From contig CM063258.1 in NCBI GenBank assembly GCA_032158295.1, forward strand, positions 5,598,583 to 5,662,582: a DNA stretch of 64,000 nt, written 5' to 3'. This document shows, one piece after another, positions 1-9,700 of this stretch (the stretch's first letter is position 1; every line of letters starts with the position of its first letter). A program made the position numbers and the translations under genes. The DNA is from Pycnopodia helianthoides (lineage: Eukaryota > Echinodermata > Asteroidea > Forcipulatida > Asteriidae). Under the pieces are notes generated by a model. It worked only from the letters and a program-made list of their open reading frames with translations, searched no databases and was not told the DNA's origin.

Positions 1-272
1 ATCGATAGATATATAAAGTAGAAGATAACCTGAATGTGTTGTTGTGGAACTTGCTGTAGGATGCCAAGGTGTGTAATCCTCCTGCGCTAACGCTCAAAGA
101 GTAGAAAATTTGTACTACGGCATCGAGCCAGACCTAGACAAGAGGGGGAATACATTTTGTAAAAATTACTTTTGTTTTGCTTTATTTATTTTTCTACTCA
201 AAATACAGTACAAGCTGTCTGTAGACGGGGGGCAACATAATTCGGTAGAAAATAGGAAGAAAAAGCAATTAC

Positions 273-407
273 CTTTGGTTTGCTAATGAATTCCCAACGA
301 GGAGTGATAAAGAAGTAAACACCCTTTTCAGAGCCAGGCAACATTAGTCCTCGAATAAGCAAAATGATCAGGACAACATAGGGGAAGGTTGCCGTGAAGT
401 ATACAAT
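273..407 (-). CDS. SLC6 transporter exon 6 (TM5)
   Basis: After the acceptor ATGCAG the exon reads [40 protein letters not shown] and ISKPK. This is the well-conserved TM5 plus loop. The donor is CAAAG/GTAATT, phase 0. The rest of the gene is outside the window. Confidence 0.93.
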
Positions 408-3400
408 CTGCATGAATGAAAGGTATACAAATCTAAAGCAAATTTAAAAACAATATTCGCCTGGGAGACTTAAATCCTGTCAACTTCAAAACCATTTTGA
501 CCCCCTTGAACATAACACACACAAAATATTTAACCTTTAACTCTCGCCATTTTGATACTTGTTATTTTTTATATGGTGTAAGTTGCACTAAAAAGTCGTG
601 ACTCTTGGCAACATTTCCCAGTGAGTTGACCAACCATTTGAAACCATTCGACTGCCAAGGTTGTGTACGGTGGCACAACTGTGCACAGAACTAACTGTGT
701 ACTGTGTACATGCATTCCCTCATGGTATCATATTGCAGGCTGGCATAGTTTATCTGTCATTCAAAATCACAGTGAATGGTATTGAATGGTCAGACAGCAA
801 GAGGGTTAAAAATGAGTAGGATTACTCCAAATCGGCACAAATTTAACATCCATTAATCAGTGGTATCTATAGGCAAATATTGCTATTAGACTTGTGGACA
901 AGTCGTTGAATGTTTGACGCGTTGATAGCGTAATGATTCTCTCCGCGAATCTCAAGGCACTGGTGATGTCTCACGAGACTGCTGGCTCTTGTGAGACCAT
1001 TGCTCTCACAGCGATGGCCCAAAATAAGGGAAGTAGTCAGGAGCCACCAGTCTCGCTCTAGAACTGTAGTCTGTAGGGAAACACTCAAAAACACAAACTG
1101 TGGAACTCTGTCCTTTGTGCCACTTTTCTATTTGGCTATCAAGGTTGCCCTGCAGTATAATTTTGGTTCTATAGTAAACTGAATTCCCATCTCGAAGAAT
1201 TTATTTTTAAAGGGTCACCCATGCGTAGAAAACATTCCAGGCTAAAATTGACAAAGACTGATTTTTGGATCTGGAAGTTGACAAAGACTGATTTATGGCT
1301 GTTTGTACAATGCACATTGTCAAAGAAGACTACTGCTTTTCAATATTGAGGTGGATGACAGTCTTATATATAGTTTATTACCTTGCCTACTGATTTGATT
1401 CCCTTTATGAGACATAGGAATAAAACGAAGTAGACAACAAGGAGACACAGCAGTAGTTGCCATACAATTTCACCAGTTTCATTCATACTGTCTGACTCTT
1501 GTATAACAGCTCGTCTAAATACCAAAGAGAAACATATTCACAAATCATGTTAAATCACAAATTCATGTTGATCTAAGCGTGTGCATTAGGGGGGACTCTT
1601 AATTTTCTTCAAAATCTGACAAGACTTTGGATCAAATACCGTTTTACCAAAACCATGAAGTTTTTCATGAGGTTTCACCTTTTCAGAAGCAATGAGTATT
1701 AAATAGTCTTACTATTGGCAAGCTTATAAATGTGGTAGATATCAGTCCAGGCCTGATGCTTTGTTTTAGGGCAAGGACACCAAGGTGTGTTCGCCCCTGG
1801 TAAAGGGCATCTCTTTATTGGAGATTGTAAATTTCTAATTAAACATTTCAAGGGCACAAGCAATGACCAGGCAATGGCAATTGCCTCTTGTTTTCTATTG
1901 AAACATTTATTGGGACAAGGAATGACAGGAACATGGCAATTGCCCATTGCTTTTCTAATTGGAACATTTCAAGGGCACAGCAATGACCGAGGGCAACGAT
2001 GGCAATTGCCTCCATTGCTTTTTCTAATTGGAACATTTCAATGGGCACCAAGGCAATGACCAGGGCAACGATGGCAATTGCCTCCATTGCTTTTTAATTG
2101 AAACATTTCAAGGGGCACCAAGGCAATGACCAAGGGCAACAATGGCAATTGCCTCCATTGCTTTTTCTAATTGGAACATTTCAAGGGGCACCAAGGCAAT
2201 GACCGAGGGCAACGATGGCAATTACCTCCATTGCTTTTTCTAATGGAACATTTCATGGGCACCAAGGCAATGACCCAGGGCAACAATGGCAATTGCCTCC
2301 ATTGCCTCTATGAAGTATCAGGCCTGACATCCCTTGAATATCATTCATTATAACATTGAAAATTTAAAAATCACACATAAAGGAATGGGGCGTTGCAATG
2401 CCGTCCATACTCTCTGAGTGTGGGACTTACATCCAATATTCCTCACTGGGCGTCTTACGCATTGCCTTGTAAGGATCAGTGTAGTTAGCGAGGCTGAAAT
2501 TCCTAAGCCATCAGCTGTCACGTTCAGGTCCATCATGTCAGACTGTGTGAGGTTCGTCAAGGAAAGGCATTCGTTGTCCTTGGTGATGATACCTCCTGCT
2601 CTTAGGCAATCTCCAACAAGATCACTGTATAGAAACAACACAACTAATAACATGAAAAATAGTTATTTGCAAACAGCCATAAACTTGTTATTTTCTTCAG
2701 TATGCATATTTCTGTGTAGTGTGACAATGTATCATATGTGGGAATACTTATTGTTGTTTACCATGTGTTACTCTTGCAAGCAATGTTTTGTTTCTGGGGT
2801 GTTTTTTTTTAGCATCAGCTACCAATTTTTTCCCTGGATTACAAATGTTGTTAATACTTCAAGTTCTTCTACAATGTATGTAAGCTTAGGAGATTATACT
2901 GATCATCTGATCTTATTAAATCCTTAATTTGTGTGGATCATATGACCTCATAAAAAATGCTATCTAGCCTTAAAGTCTCATCAAATATTGACTTAATATC
3001 CAAAGGGTTTTTGTTTTGTTTTCAGTTGGAGAGAAAGCAAGTCTTTTTGATCACCTGCACATGATGGAGTTCCAGACTTGGCCACATCCCACCCAAGGAA
3101 GCACGGTGGTGAAGGAGACAAAGAAATAATAGAAGGTGTAGGTGACGACAACACCGTAGCTGATGGTAAGGTAGAAGTTCACCAGAAACTGTCCATAGCT
3201 CAGACCTGATGGAAGAAAAAAACAGTAGCAATCAACTCATGTTTCATTGACCGTACATTATCAGAAATTTGCTTTTCCTGAATGATTTTTTTATTTTTTT
3301 GCTACGCTTGGGTGTTATCAATAACTGGTTTTAACATACCAAACCTGTAAATATGACAGTGATATATGTTTTGTTTTGTTTGCAAACTTTTGACCCTGGT

Positions 3401-5616
3401 TTGGTTATAAATAAGTATTGTTGTTGCACCATTGTGCCATTTCAACAGTGAACTTGTGAAAAAAATTAGGTTAAATTTTGTACTGTGATTGCAAAATTTA
3501 TAAATGTGTGGTTTATGGTGTATTTGTGCATTCACAATGCATTCACAATGTATTCACAGTGAGTATGGCCTCACTATTATTGACAAATGATTTCCTGTTA
3601 TTTGAGCTGAGAATACCTCAACTAATTCCCACGTATTTGCTGTTCATATCTTTTTCCTCTTTATTGTCCTTTAGCTTTTCAACATAAAATTTGATCGAAG
3701 ATTTCCGGCTGATAAATTGTTTAAAGGAACATTACAGAATTGGTAAGAAAAAAATTGTAAAATTTACTTTTTGGTCACAGATTTACATAAGACTTACACG
3801 GTCTAATGATGATGATAGTAGAAAAACATCCCTTGAAATATTTCTGTCCGAAACGCCATATTTGATGAGAAATGAATAAACTAATTTTCCGATTGGAGTT
3901 TATCACTCAGTGAGCGTTTTATTCATTTGTTGAATCTATATGATTTCATGCAAATGTGTAATCGGTTTTTCACTATTTTCTCGAGACCCAGATGGCCGAT
4001 CGATCTCAAACTTCTGCAGGTTTGTCAATTTATATATATGGTGGATTACATAAAGTGCTACTGCCAGCAACTGTTTTGTTAGCAAAAAACCAATTCTGTA
4101 ATGTTCCTTTAAGTGAATAAGGTATAGGGAAAAAAACTTGCAAAACCTTTCATGATGGGAAGAGCTCGCCAACAAGTAAGCATCCCCAGACTGCAGTACT
4201 GGCCAAAGTTGATCTCCAGAAAGAACAAAGGCAACCCAGCAAAAGTTAAACTCAGGAAGTAGGGGACAAGAAAAGCACCTGTTGAATAATGAAAAACATT
4301 ACTGTATGGCGTTACCAATATCTGTTGATTATGATGCCAACTTACAAGTATTATACAGGAGTGCTAAGGATAAAAAACATCTTTGTTTAGGTTTAGTCTG
4401 AAAGCTTTCTTATTATGAAGTTCCTACTAGAACCATTTTTATCTGTGAAATATTTTCCTCCGAAATGAACTTGATTCATATTCACTTTTAAAAAGTAGTA
4501 CTTTTTATTGAACAGAAATAAACGGTTAACCTTGTGTGGTTTATCTGCTTTGGTGAGATAATGAACCAGTTGGTGGTGATGATTTCAATTTTGCGCATCG
4601 GTAAATTACTTGTTGAATTTTTCCTTGATACTTTCAAGAGAGAATGCAACAATGAAATTCTTTCATCGGGAATAAACAGCGTTAATTTGGTTCACTTCAC
4701 TAACTTTCACTTCGTGCAATGAACTGTGATTGGTTTTACCGCTAAAGGCAATGTCACACAGGGCCATTTTTTCAGGCAACTGGGAGGCAACTAACTGACT
4801 GCACTGCATGCACAAGGAACACTTCGGCAGCACATTAGCTGTAACTCACTATCCCCCAGGAAAAATATTGAGAAAACTGCAAGAAACGTAATATGTTTAA
4901 AGGCACTGGACACCTTTGGTAATTGTCAAAGACCAGTCTTCTCACTTGGTGTATCTCAACATATGCACAAAATAACAAACCTGTGAAAATTTGAACTCAA
5001 TTGGTCGTCGAAGTTGCGAGATAATAATGAACGAATGAGACCTCACGCGTGAGGTCTCAAAATCAATTCAAATATTTATTTCTTTCCCCAAAACTACGTT
5101 ACTTCAGAGGGAGCCGTTTCTCACAATGTTTTATACTATCAACAGCTCTCCATTGCTTGTTACCAAGTAAGTTTTTATGCTAACAATTATTTTGAAGAAA
5201 TTACCGCTAAAAGCGCGCGATTTTTGTCTTTCACACTAAAGCAGAGAACGTGTGGAAACACAGGTTCCCAAAACGGTTCGATTGTTTGGACATTTTTCCA
5301 AGATAACCAAGGTCACATTTAACAAAAAAAGTTAGCCGGCACTTATACCTCTAGTTGAGAGTAGTTCATTGTTATACAGCAAGCTCTTTGAAATAGACTT
5401 ACCGCCCCCATTTCTATAGCAAAGGTACGGGAACCGCCACACGTTGCCCAAACCGACGGCCAGTCCCAGACAGGACAAGATGAAATCAAACGGATGCGAC
5501 CAGTTGCCCCGGCTCTTATTCTCGTCCCCATCATACCTGGTGTTTGAGGAGTCTTGGGTGGGACTTTTTTCTCCCTCTTGCTCTCCAACCACCCCTTGTT
5601 TGGTGGCGGTAGACAT
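273..5616 (-). CDS. SLC6-family Na+/Cl- dependent transporter, 5' six coding exons (3' part off the left edge)
   Basis: This gene encodes a plasma-membrane symporter of the SLC6 (neurotransmitter/amino-acid) family. Coding exons read on the minus strand are 5403-5616, 4147-4278, 3055-3205, 2431-2624, 1382-1514 and 273-407, about 320 codons. TM1 carries the family signature [20 protein letters not shown] (residues ~51-70), whose backbone and Asn form the sodium sites in this family. TM2 follows as [19 protein letters not shown], then the LPW-Cys...Trp-Asn...Cys pair of extracellular loop 2, the KTPSEEYW motif before TM4, and [20 protein letters not shown] (TM5). All junctions are GT-AG and in phase except for one apparent missing base in exon 4. 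The start Met at 5616 gives a 40-residue hydrophilic N-terminus, as is usual. TM6-TM12 would lie left of base 1. The substrate cannot be assigned; glycine- or creatine-type members are the closest in feel, which is only an impression. Confidence 0.93.
408..1381 (-). other. SLC6 intron 5, no further feature
   Basis: The intron is AT-rich and unique-looking. I found no additional exon that keeps phase, and no recognisable repeat apart from a short duplication of a GACAAAGACTGATTT-like segment near 1248-1290. Confidence 0.5.
1382..1514 (-). CDS. SLC6 transporter exon 5 (TM4)
   Basis: The exon encodes [20 protein letters not shown] followed by the hydrophobic [20 protein letters not shown] and KSVGK. 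This matches the SLC6 pattern in which TM4 follows the SEEYW motif and ends in KGVKSSGK. It ends in phase 0 at CAAG/GTAATA. Confidence 0.92.
1770..2320. repeat. ~72-bp tandem repeat in SLC6 intron 4
   Basis: About six to seven imperfect units run head to tail. Each contains GGCAATTGCCTCCATTGCTT, a segment TTTCTAATTGGAACATTTCA and GGCACCAAGGCAATGACC. Units differ by substitutions and by loss of a few bases at the left end, where copies are most diverged. The short open frames that cross it are produced by the repeat and are not taken as genes. Confidence 0.85.
2431..2624 (-). CDS. SLC6 transporter exon 4 (extracellular loop 2; one base apparently missing)
   Basis: A strong acceptor (pyrimidine-rich tract ending TACAG) starts this exon in phase with exon 3. 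The reading [20 protein letters not shown] continues with N-glycosylation sequons NLT and NVT, as expected for extracellular loop 2. The frame then changes before [18 protein letters not shown], which is unmistakably SLC6. One added base between about 2489 and 2512 joins the two parts and makes the exon length fit both flanking phases. An alternative with no break is a short exon, 2431-2493, using the weaker acceptor ATTTCAG. That alternative is also in phase but gives an unusually short loop without the NLT and NVT sites. Confidence 0.7.
3055..3205 (-). CDS. SLC6 transporter exon 3 (TM3, start of extracellular loop 2)
   Basis: The exon encodes [20 protein letters not shown] and [20 protein letters not shown], ending with the second loop cysteine (WNSIMC). 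The two cysteines nine residues apart after LPW correspond to the disulfide pair conserved in eukaryotic SLC6 proteins. It ends in phase 2 at a CAG/GTGATC donor. Confidence 0.92.
3721..4112 (+). mobile_element. MITE family A, copy 1 (TTAA-flanked, ~390 bp)
   Basis: This is a non-coding element bounded by TTAA at both ends, with terminal inverted repeats AGGAACATTACAGAATTGG / CCAATTCTGTAATGTTCCT. Inside are CGCTCAGTGAGCG-type dyads and the core CTCAAACTTCTGCAGGTTTG. It lies in SLC6 intron 2. The other six copies in this window define its ends. TTAA duplication is typical of piggyBac-type transposition; the autonomous partner is not present here. Confidence 0.9.
4147..4278 (-). CDS. SLC6 transporter exon 2 (TM2)
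   Basis: The acceptor TTCAACAG precedes the Gly-Ala-Phe of TM2. The exon encodes [20 protein letters not shown] and then [19 protein letters not shown]. The donor AAAG/GTTTTG is weak, but it is the only one that joins to exon 3 in phase and restores the family pattern [15 protein letters not shown]. Confidence 0.9.
4897..5204 (+). mobile_element. MITE family B, copy 1 (right end missing)
   Basis: The left terminus is TTAA followed by AGGCACTGGACACCTTTGG. The body is collinear with the full copies at 12959 and 34234, but similarity stops near 5204, before the expected terminal CCAATAGTGTCC. It carries a perfect 22-bp palindrome at 5038-5059 built on CCTCACGCGTGAGG. It lies in SLC6 intron 1. 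Confidence 0.8.
5403..5616 (-). CDS. SLC6 transporter exon 1 (start codon, TM1)
   Basis: The exon opens with MSTATKQG and a short acidic, Ser/Thr-rich cytosolic tail, then [10 protein letters not shown] leading into TM1. It ends in the RNGG motif at a GGTAAG donor in phase 1. The next exon completes the NGGGAF motif, which confirms the junction. Confidence 0.93.
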
Positions 5617-5890
5617 TCTACTGTAAAGTGTTTGAGAGGCGTCTACTTGAGCAGGCCTCCACGTGGCAGATATCCCCTGCCTTTACGGGTTCTAAACTTA
5701 TAGACTAGGAAAAAATGTGTATTATGAAAAAGCAACCACCCTTCGCGGTGGGACAAAGACAGTCACATAACTTACCGTATACAGTGGTAGCTTGTGTGGG
5801 CATTGTGCCCAAACCTGATCGACGGTCAACAAAGATTGGTATTCAATCATTTTCTGAGGAAGGGGATTCTGTTTGATTGTATCGTTGTAT

Positions 5891-6234
5891 TTAAAGGTAT
5901 TGTACACTTTTGGTAACAGCTCAACATCAGTGTCCACATTTTGTGTGATTAAACGTATGCATGAACAAACAAACCTGTGAAAGTTTGAGCTCAATTGGTC
6001 ATCGAGGTCACGAGAAAATAGTGTAAAAAGATCTTATGTTTTTTTCCTGTTTTATCAAATTATCGCGCGCGATAATTACTATTGTTTTACTCGTTTCTCA
6101 GAAACGATAGCATTTTAGGCAGAAATATTTTAAGGAATCCTTTCTACCATTACTTTCTTTAAATCATGTAAGTTATGTGTGAATCTGTGAACATTGTGTT
6201 TTTCGATCTTACCAATAGTGTACAGGGCCTTTAA
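5891..6234 (-). mobile_element. MITE family C, copy 1 (TTAA-flanked, ~340 bp)
   Basis: TTAA lies at both ends, with termini AGGTATTGTACACTTTTGG and CCAATAGTGTACAGGGCCT. The centre contains the CG-rich palindrome ATTATCGCGCGCGATAAT. It lies about 270 bp upstream of the SLC6 start codon. Confidence 0.88.
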
Positions 6235-6769
6235 GGGTTCGGTATCGTTGTTTCGTAATTAATTTTGTCTTGACCACGGCGTTTAAGTTTTGTTTTTATT
6301 CATTTAATTGTGTGTGTTTTTTTGTAACAGCTTTTGTATGGTCTGCCCATTTGGTGCTGGATTATGGGGCGTTGCCCGCTACTCTTCCTGAGACCTTGTA
6401 AGTTGACCACGAGACCGTGCGAGAATTTGGACTTCCGGGCACCTCGAATAGCAGCTATACAGCGTGTATTGTGCCAGTTGTTTTTGAAAAGAACTTGTAT
6501 TGCGATGTGTGTGTTTTTTTTGTTATAGATTTCAAATCTTTAATTTTTTTAAAGCTGACCTTGATTTCCGCTTCGTGTTTGACAAAAGGGAACGTGCAAT
6601 AAAAGGGCGGTCGTCGTAATCCTTGACGTACACGCATGCAAACTCAGCTGCTACGTTTAGTAGTAGTACGGTACCCTAACTGCGCGAAACTAGGACGTCG
6701 TTGTCCCGGCAACGCCATGCAACATTACCGTAAAATCCATAAAAATGCAACTAGGCACACTTACTATTT

Positions 6770-9700
6770 AGTCCAGCATTTTTGTCAAATTTGGGCACAT
6801 AATCGAAGAAGGAGGAACACAAGGGGCGAGTCCAGCATTTTTATCAAATTTCAGCAAAAAGTCGAAAAAATCACAAGGTGTAAGTCATACATTTTTATCA
6901 AATTTCTGCAAAAAATCGACGAATAAAAGGCACAAGGGGTAAGTGCAGCATTTTTATCAAATTTCTGCAAAAAATCGAAAAATTCAAAGGGGGTAAGTCC
7001 AGCATTTTTATCAAATTTCTGCAAAAAGTCGAAGAATAAAGAGCACATGGGGTAAGCCCAGCATTTTTATCAAATTTCAGCAAAAAGTCGAAAAATCACA
7101 AGGTGTAAGTCCAGCATTTTTATCAAATTTCAGCAAAATGTCGAAGAATAAAGAGCACAAGGGGTAAGTCCAGCATTTTTAGCAAATTTCTGCAAAAAAT
7201 CGAAAAATTCACAAGGGGTAAGTCAAGCATTTTTATCAAATTTCAGCAAAAAGTCGAAAAAATCACAAGGGGTAAGTCCAGCATTTTTATCAAATTTCTG
7301 CAAAAGGTCGAAAAATTCACAAGGGGTAAGTCAAGCATTTTTATCAAATTTCGGCAAAAAATCGAAGAATAAAGAGCACAAGGGGTAAGTCCAGCATTTT
7401 TATCAAATTTCGGCAAAAAGTCAAAAAGATCACAAGGTGTAAGTCAAGCATTTTTATCAAATTTCTGCAAAAAATCAAAGAATAAAGAGCACAAGGGGTA
7501 AGTCCAGCATTTTCATCAAATTTCAGCAAAAAGTCGAAAAAATCATAAGGGGTAAGTCCAGCATTTTTATCAAATTTCGGCAAAAAATCGAAGAGTAAAG
7601 AGCACAAGGGGTAAGTCCAGCTTTTTTTTCAAATTTCAGCAAAAAGTCGAAAAAAATTAAGGGGTAAGTCCAGCATTTTTATCAAATTTCTGCAAAAAAT
7701 CGAAGAAACAAGAGCACAAGGGGTAAGTCCAGCATTTTTATCAAATTTCAGCAAAAAGTCAAAAAAATCACAAGGTGTAAGTCAAGCATTTTTATCAAAT
7801 TTCTGCAAAAAATCGAAGAATAAAGAGCACAAGGGGAAAGTCCAGCTTTTTTTTAAATCAAATTTCAGCAAAAAGTCGAAAAAAATCACAAGGGGTAAGT
7901 CCAGCATTTTTATCAAATTTCAGCAAAAAGTCGAAAAAATCACAAGGTGTAAGTCCAGCATTTTTATCAAATTTCAGCAAAATGTCGAAGAATAAAGAGC
8001 ACAAGGGGTAAGTCCAGCATTTTTATCAAATTTCAGCAAAATGTCGAAGAATAAAGAGCACAAGGGGTAAGTCCAGCATTTTTAGCAAATTTCTGCAAAA
8101 AATCGAAAAATTCACAAGGGGTAAGTCAAGCATTTTTATCAAATTTCAGCAAAAAGTCGAAAAAATCACAAGGGGTAAGTCAAGCATTTTTATCAAATTT
8201 CTGCAAAAGGTCGAAAAATTCACAAGGGGTAAGTCAAGCATTTTTATCAAATTTCTGCAAAAAATCGAAGAATAAAGAGCACAAGGGTAAGTCCAGCATT
8301 TTTATCAAATTTCTGCAAAAAGTCAAAAAAATCACAAGGTGTAAGTCAAGCATTTTTATCAAATTTCTGCAAAAAATCGAAGAATAAAGAGCGCAAGGGG
8401 TAAGTCCAGCATTTTCATCAAATTTCAGCAAAAAGTCGAAAAAATCATAAGGGGTAAGTCCAGCATTTTTATCAAATTTCGGCAAAAAATCGAAGAATAA
8501 AGAGCACAAGGGGTAAGTCCAGCTTTTTTTTCAAATTTCAGCAAAAAGTCGAAAAAAAATCACAAGGGGTAAGTCCAGCATTTTTATCAAATTTCAGCAA
8601 AAAGTCGAAAAAATCACAAGGTGTAAGTCCAGCATTTTTATCAAATTTCAGCAAAATGTCGAAGAATAAAGAGCACAAGGGGTAAGTCCAGCATTTTTAT
8701 CAAATTTCGGCAAAAAATCGAAGAATAAAGAGCACAAGGGGTAAGTCCAGCTTTTTTATCAAATTTCAGCAAAAAGTCGAAAAAAAATCACAAGGGGTAA
8801 GTCCAGCATTTTTATCAAATTTCTGCAAAAAGTCGAAAAATTCACAAGGGGTAAGTCAAGCATTTTTATCAAATTTCTGCAAAAAATCGAAGAATAAAGA
8901 GCACAAGGGGTAAGTCCAGCATTTTTATCAAATTTCAGCAAAAAGTCAAAAAAATCACAAGGTGTAAGTCAAGCATTTTTATCAAATTTCTGCAAAAAAT
9001 CGAAGAATATAGAGCACAAGGGGTAAGTCCAGCATTTTCATCAAATTTCAGCAAAAAGTCGAAAAAATCATAAGGGGTAAGTCCAGCATTTTTATCAAAT
9101 TTCAGCAAAAAATCGAAGAATAAAGAGCACAAGGGGTAAGTCCAGCTTTTTTTATCAAATTTCAGCAAAAAGTCGAAAAAAATCACAAGGGGTAAGTCCA
9201 GCATTTTTAGCAAATTTCTGCAAAAAATCGAAAAATTCACAAGGGGTAAGTCCAGCATTTTTATCAAATTTCAGCAAAATGTCGAAGAATAAAGAGCACA
9301 AGGGGTAAGTCCAGCATTTTTAGCAAATTTCTGCAAAAAATCGAAAAATTCACAAGGGGTAAGTCAAGCATTTTTATCAAATTTCAGCAAAAAGTCGAAA
9401 AAATCACAAGGGGTAAGTCCAGCATTTTTATCAAATTTCTGCAAAAGGTCGAAAAATTCACAAGGGGTAAGTCAAGCATTTTTATCAAATTTCTGCAAAA
9501 AATCGAAGAATAAAGAGCACAAGGGGTAAGTCCAGCTTTTTTTATCAAATTTCAGCAAAAAGTCGAAAAAAATCACAAGGGGTAAGTCCAGCATTTTTAG
9601 CAAATTTCAGCAAAATGTCGAAGAATAAAGAGCACAAGGGGTAAGTCCAGCATTTTTATCAAATTTCGGCAAAAAAACCGAAGAATAAAGAGCACAAGGG

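Noticed and set aside
2418..2927. 169-codon plus-strand open frame
   Set aside because: It is antisense to SLC6 exon 4 and then runs into AT-rich intron. It has no family resemblance.
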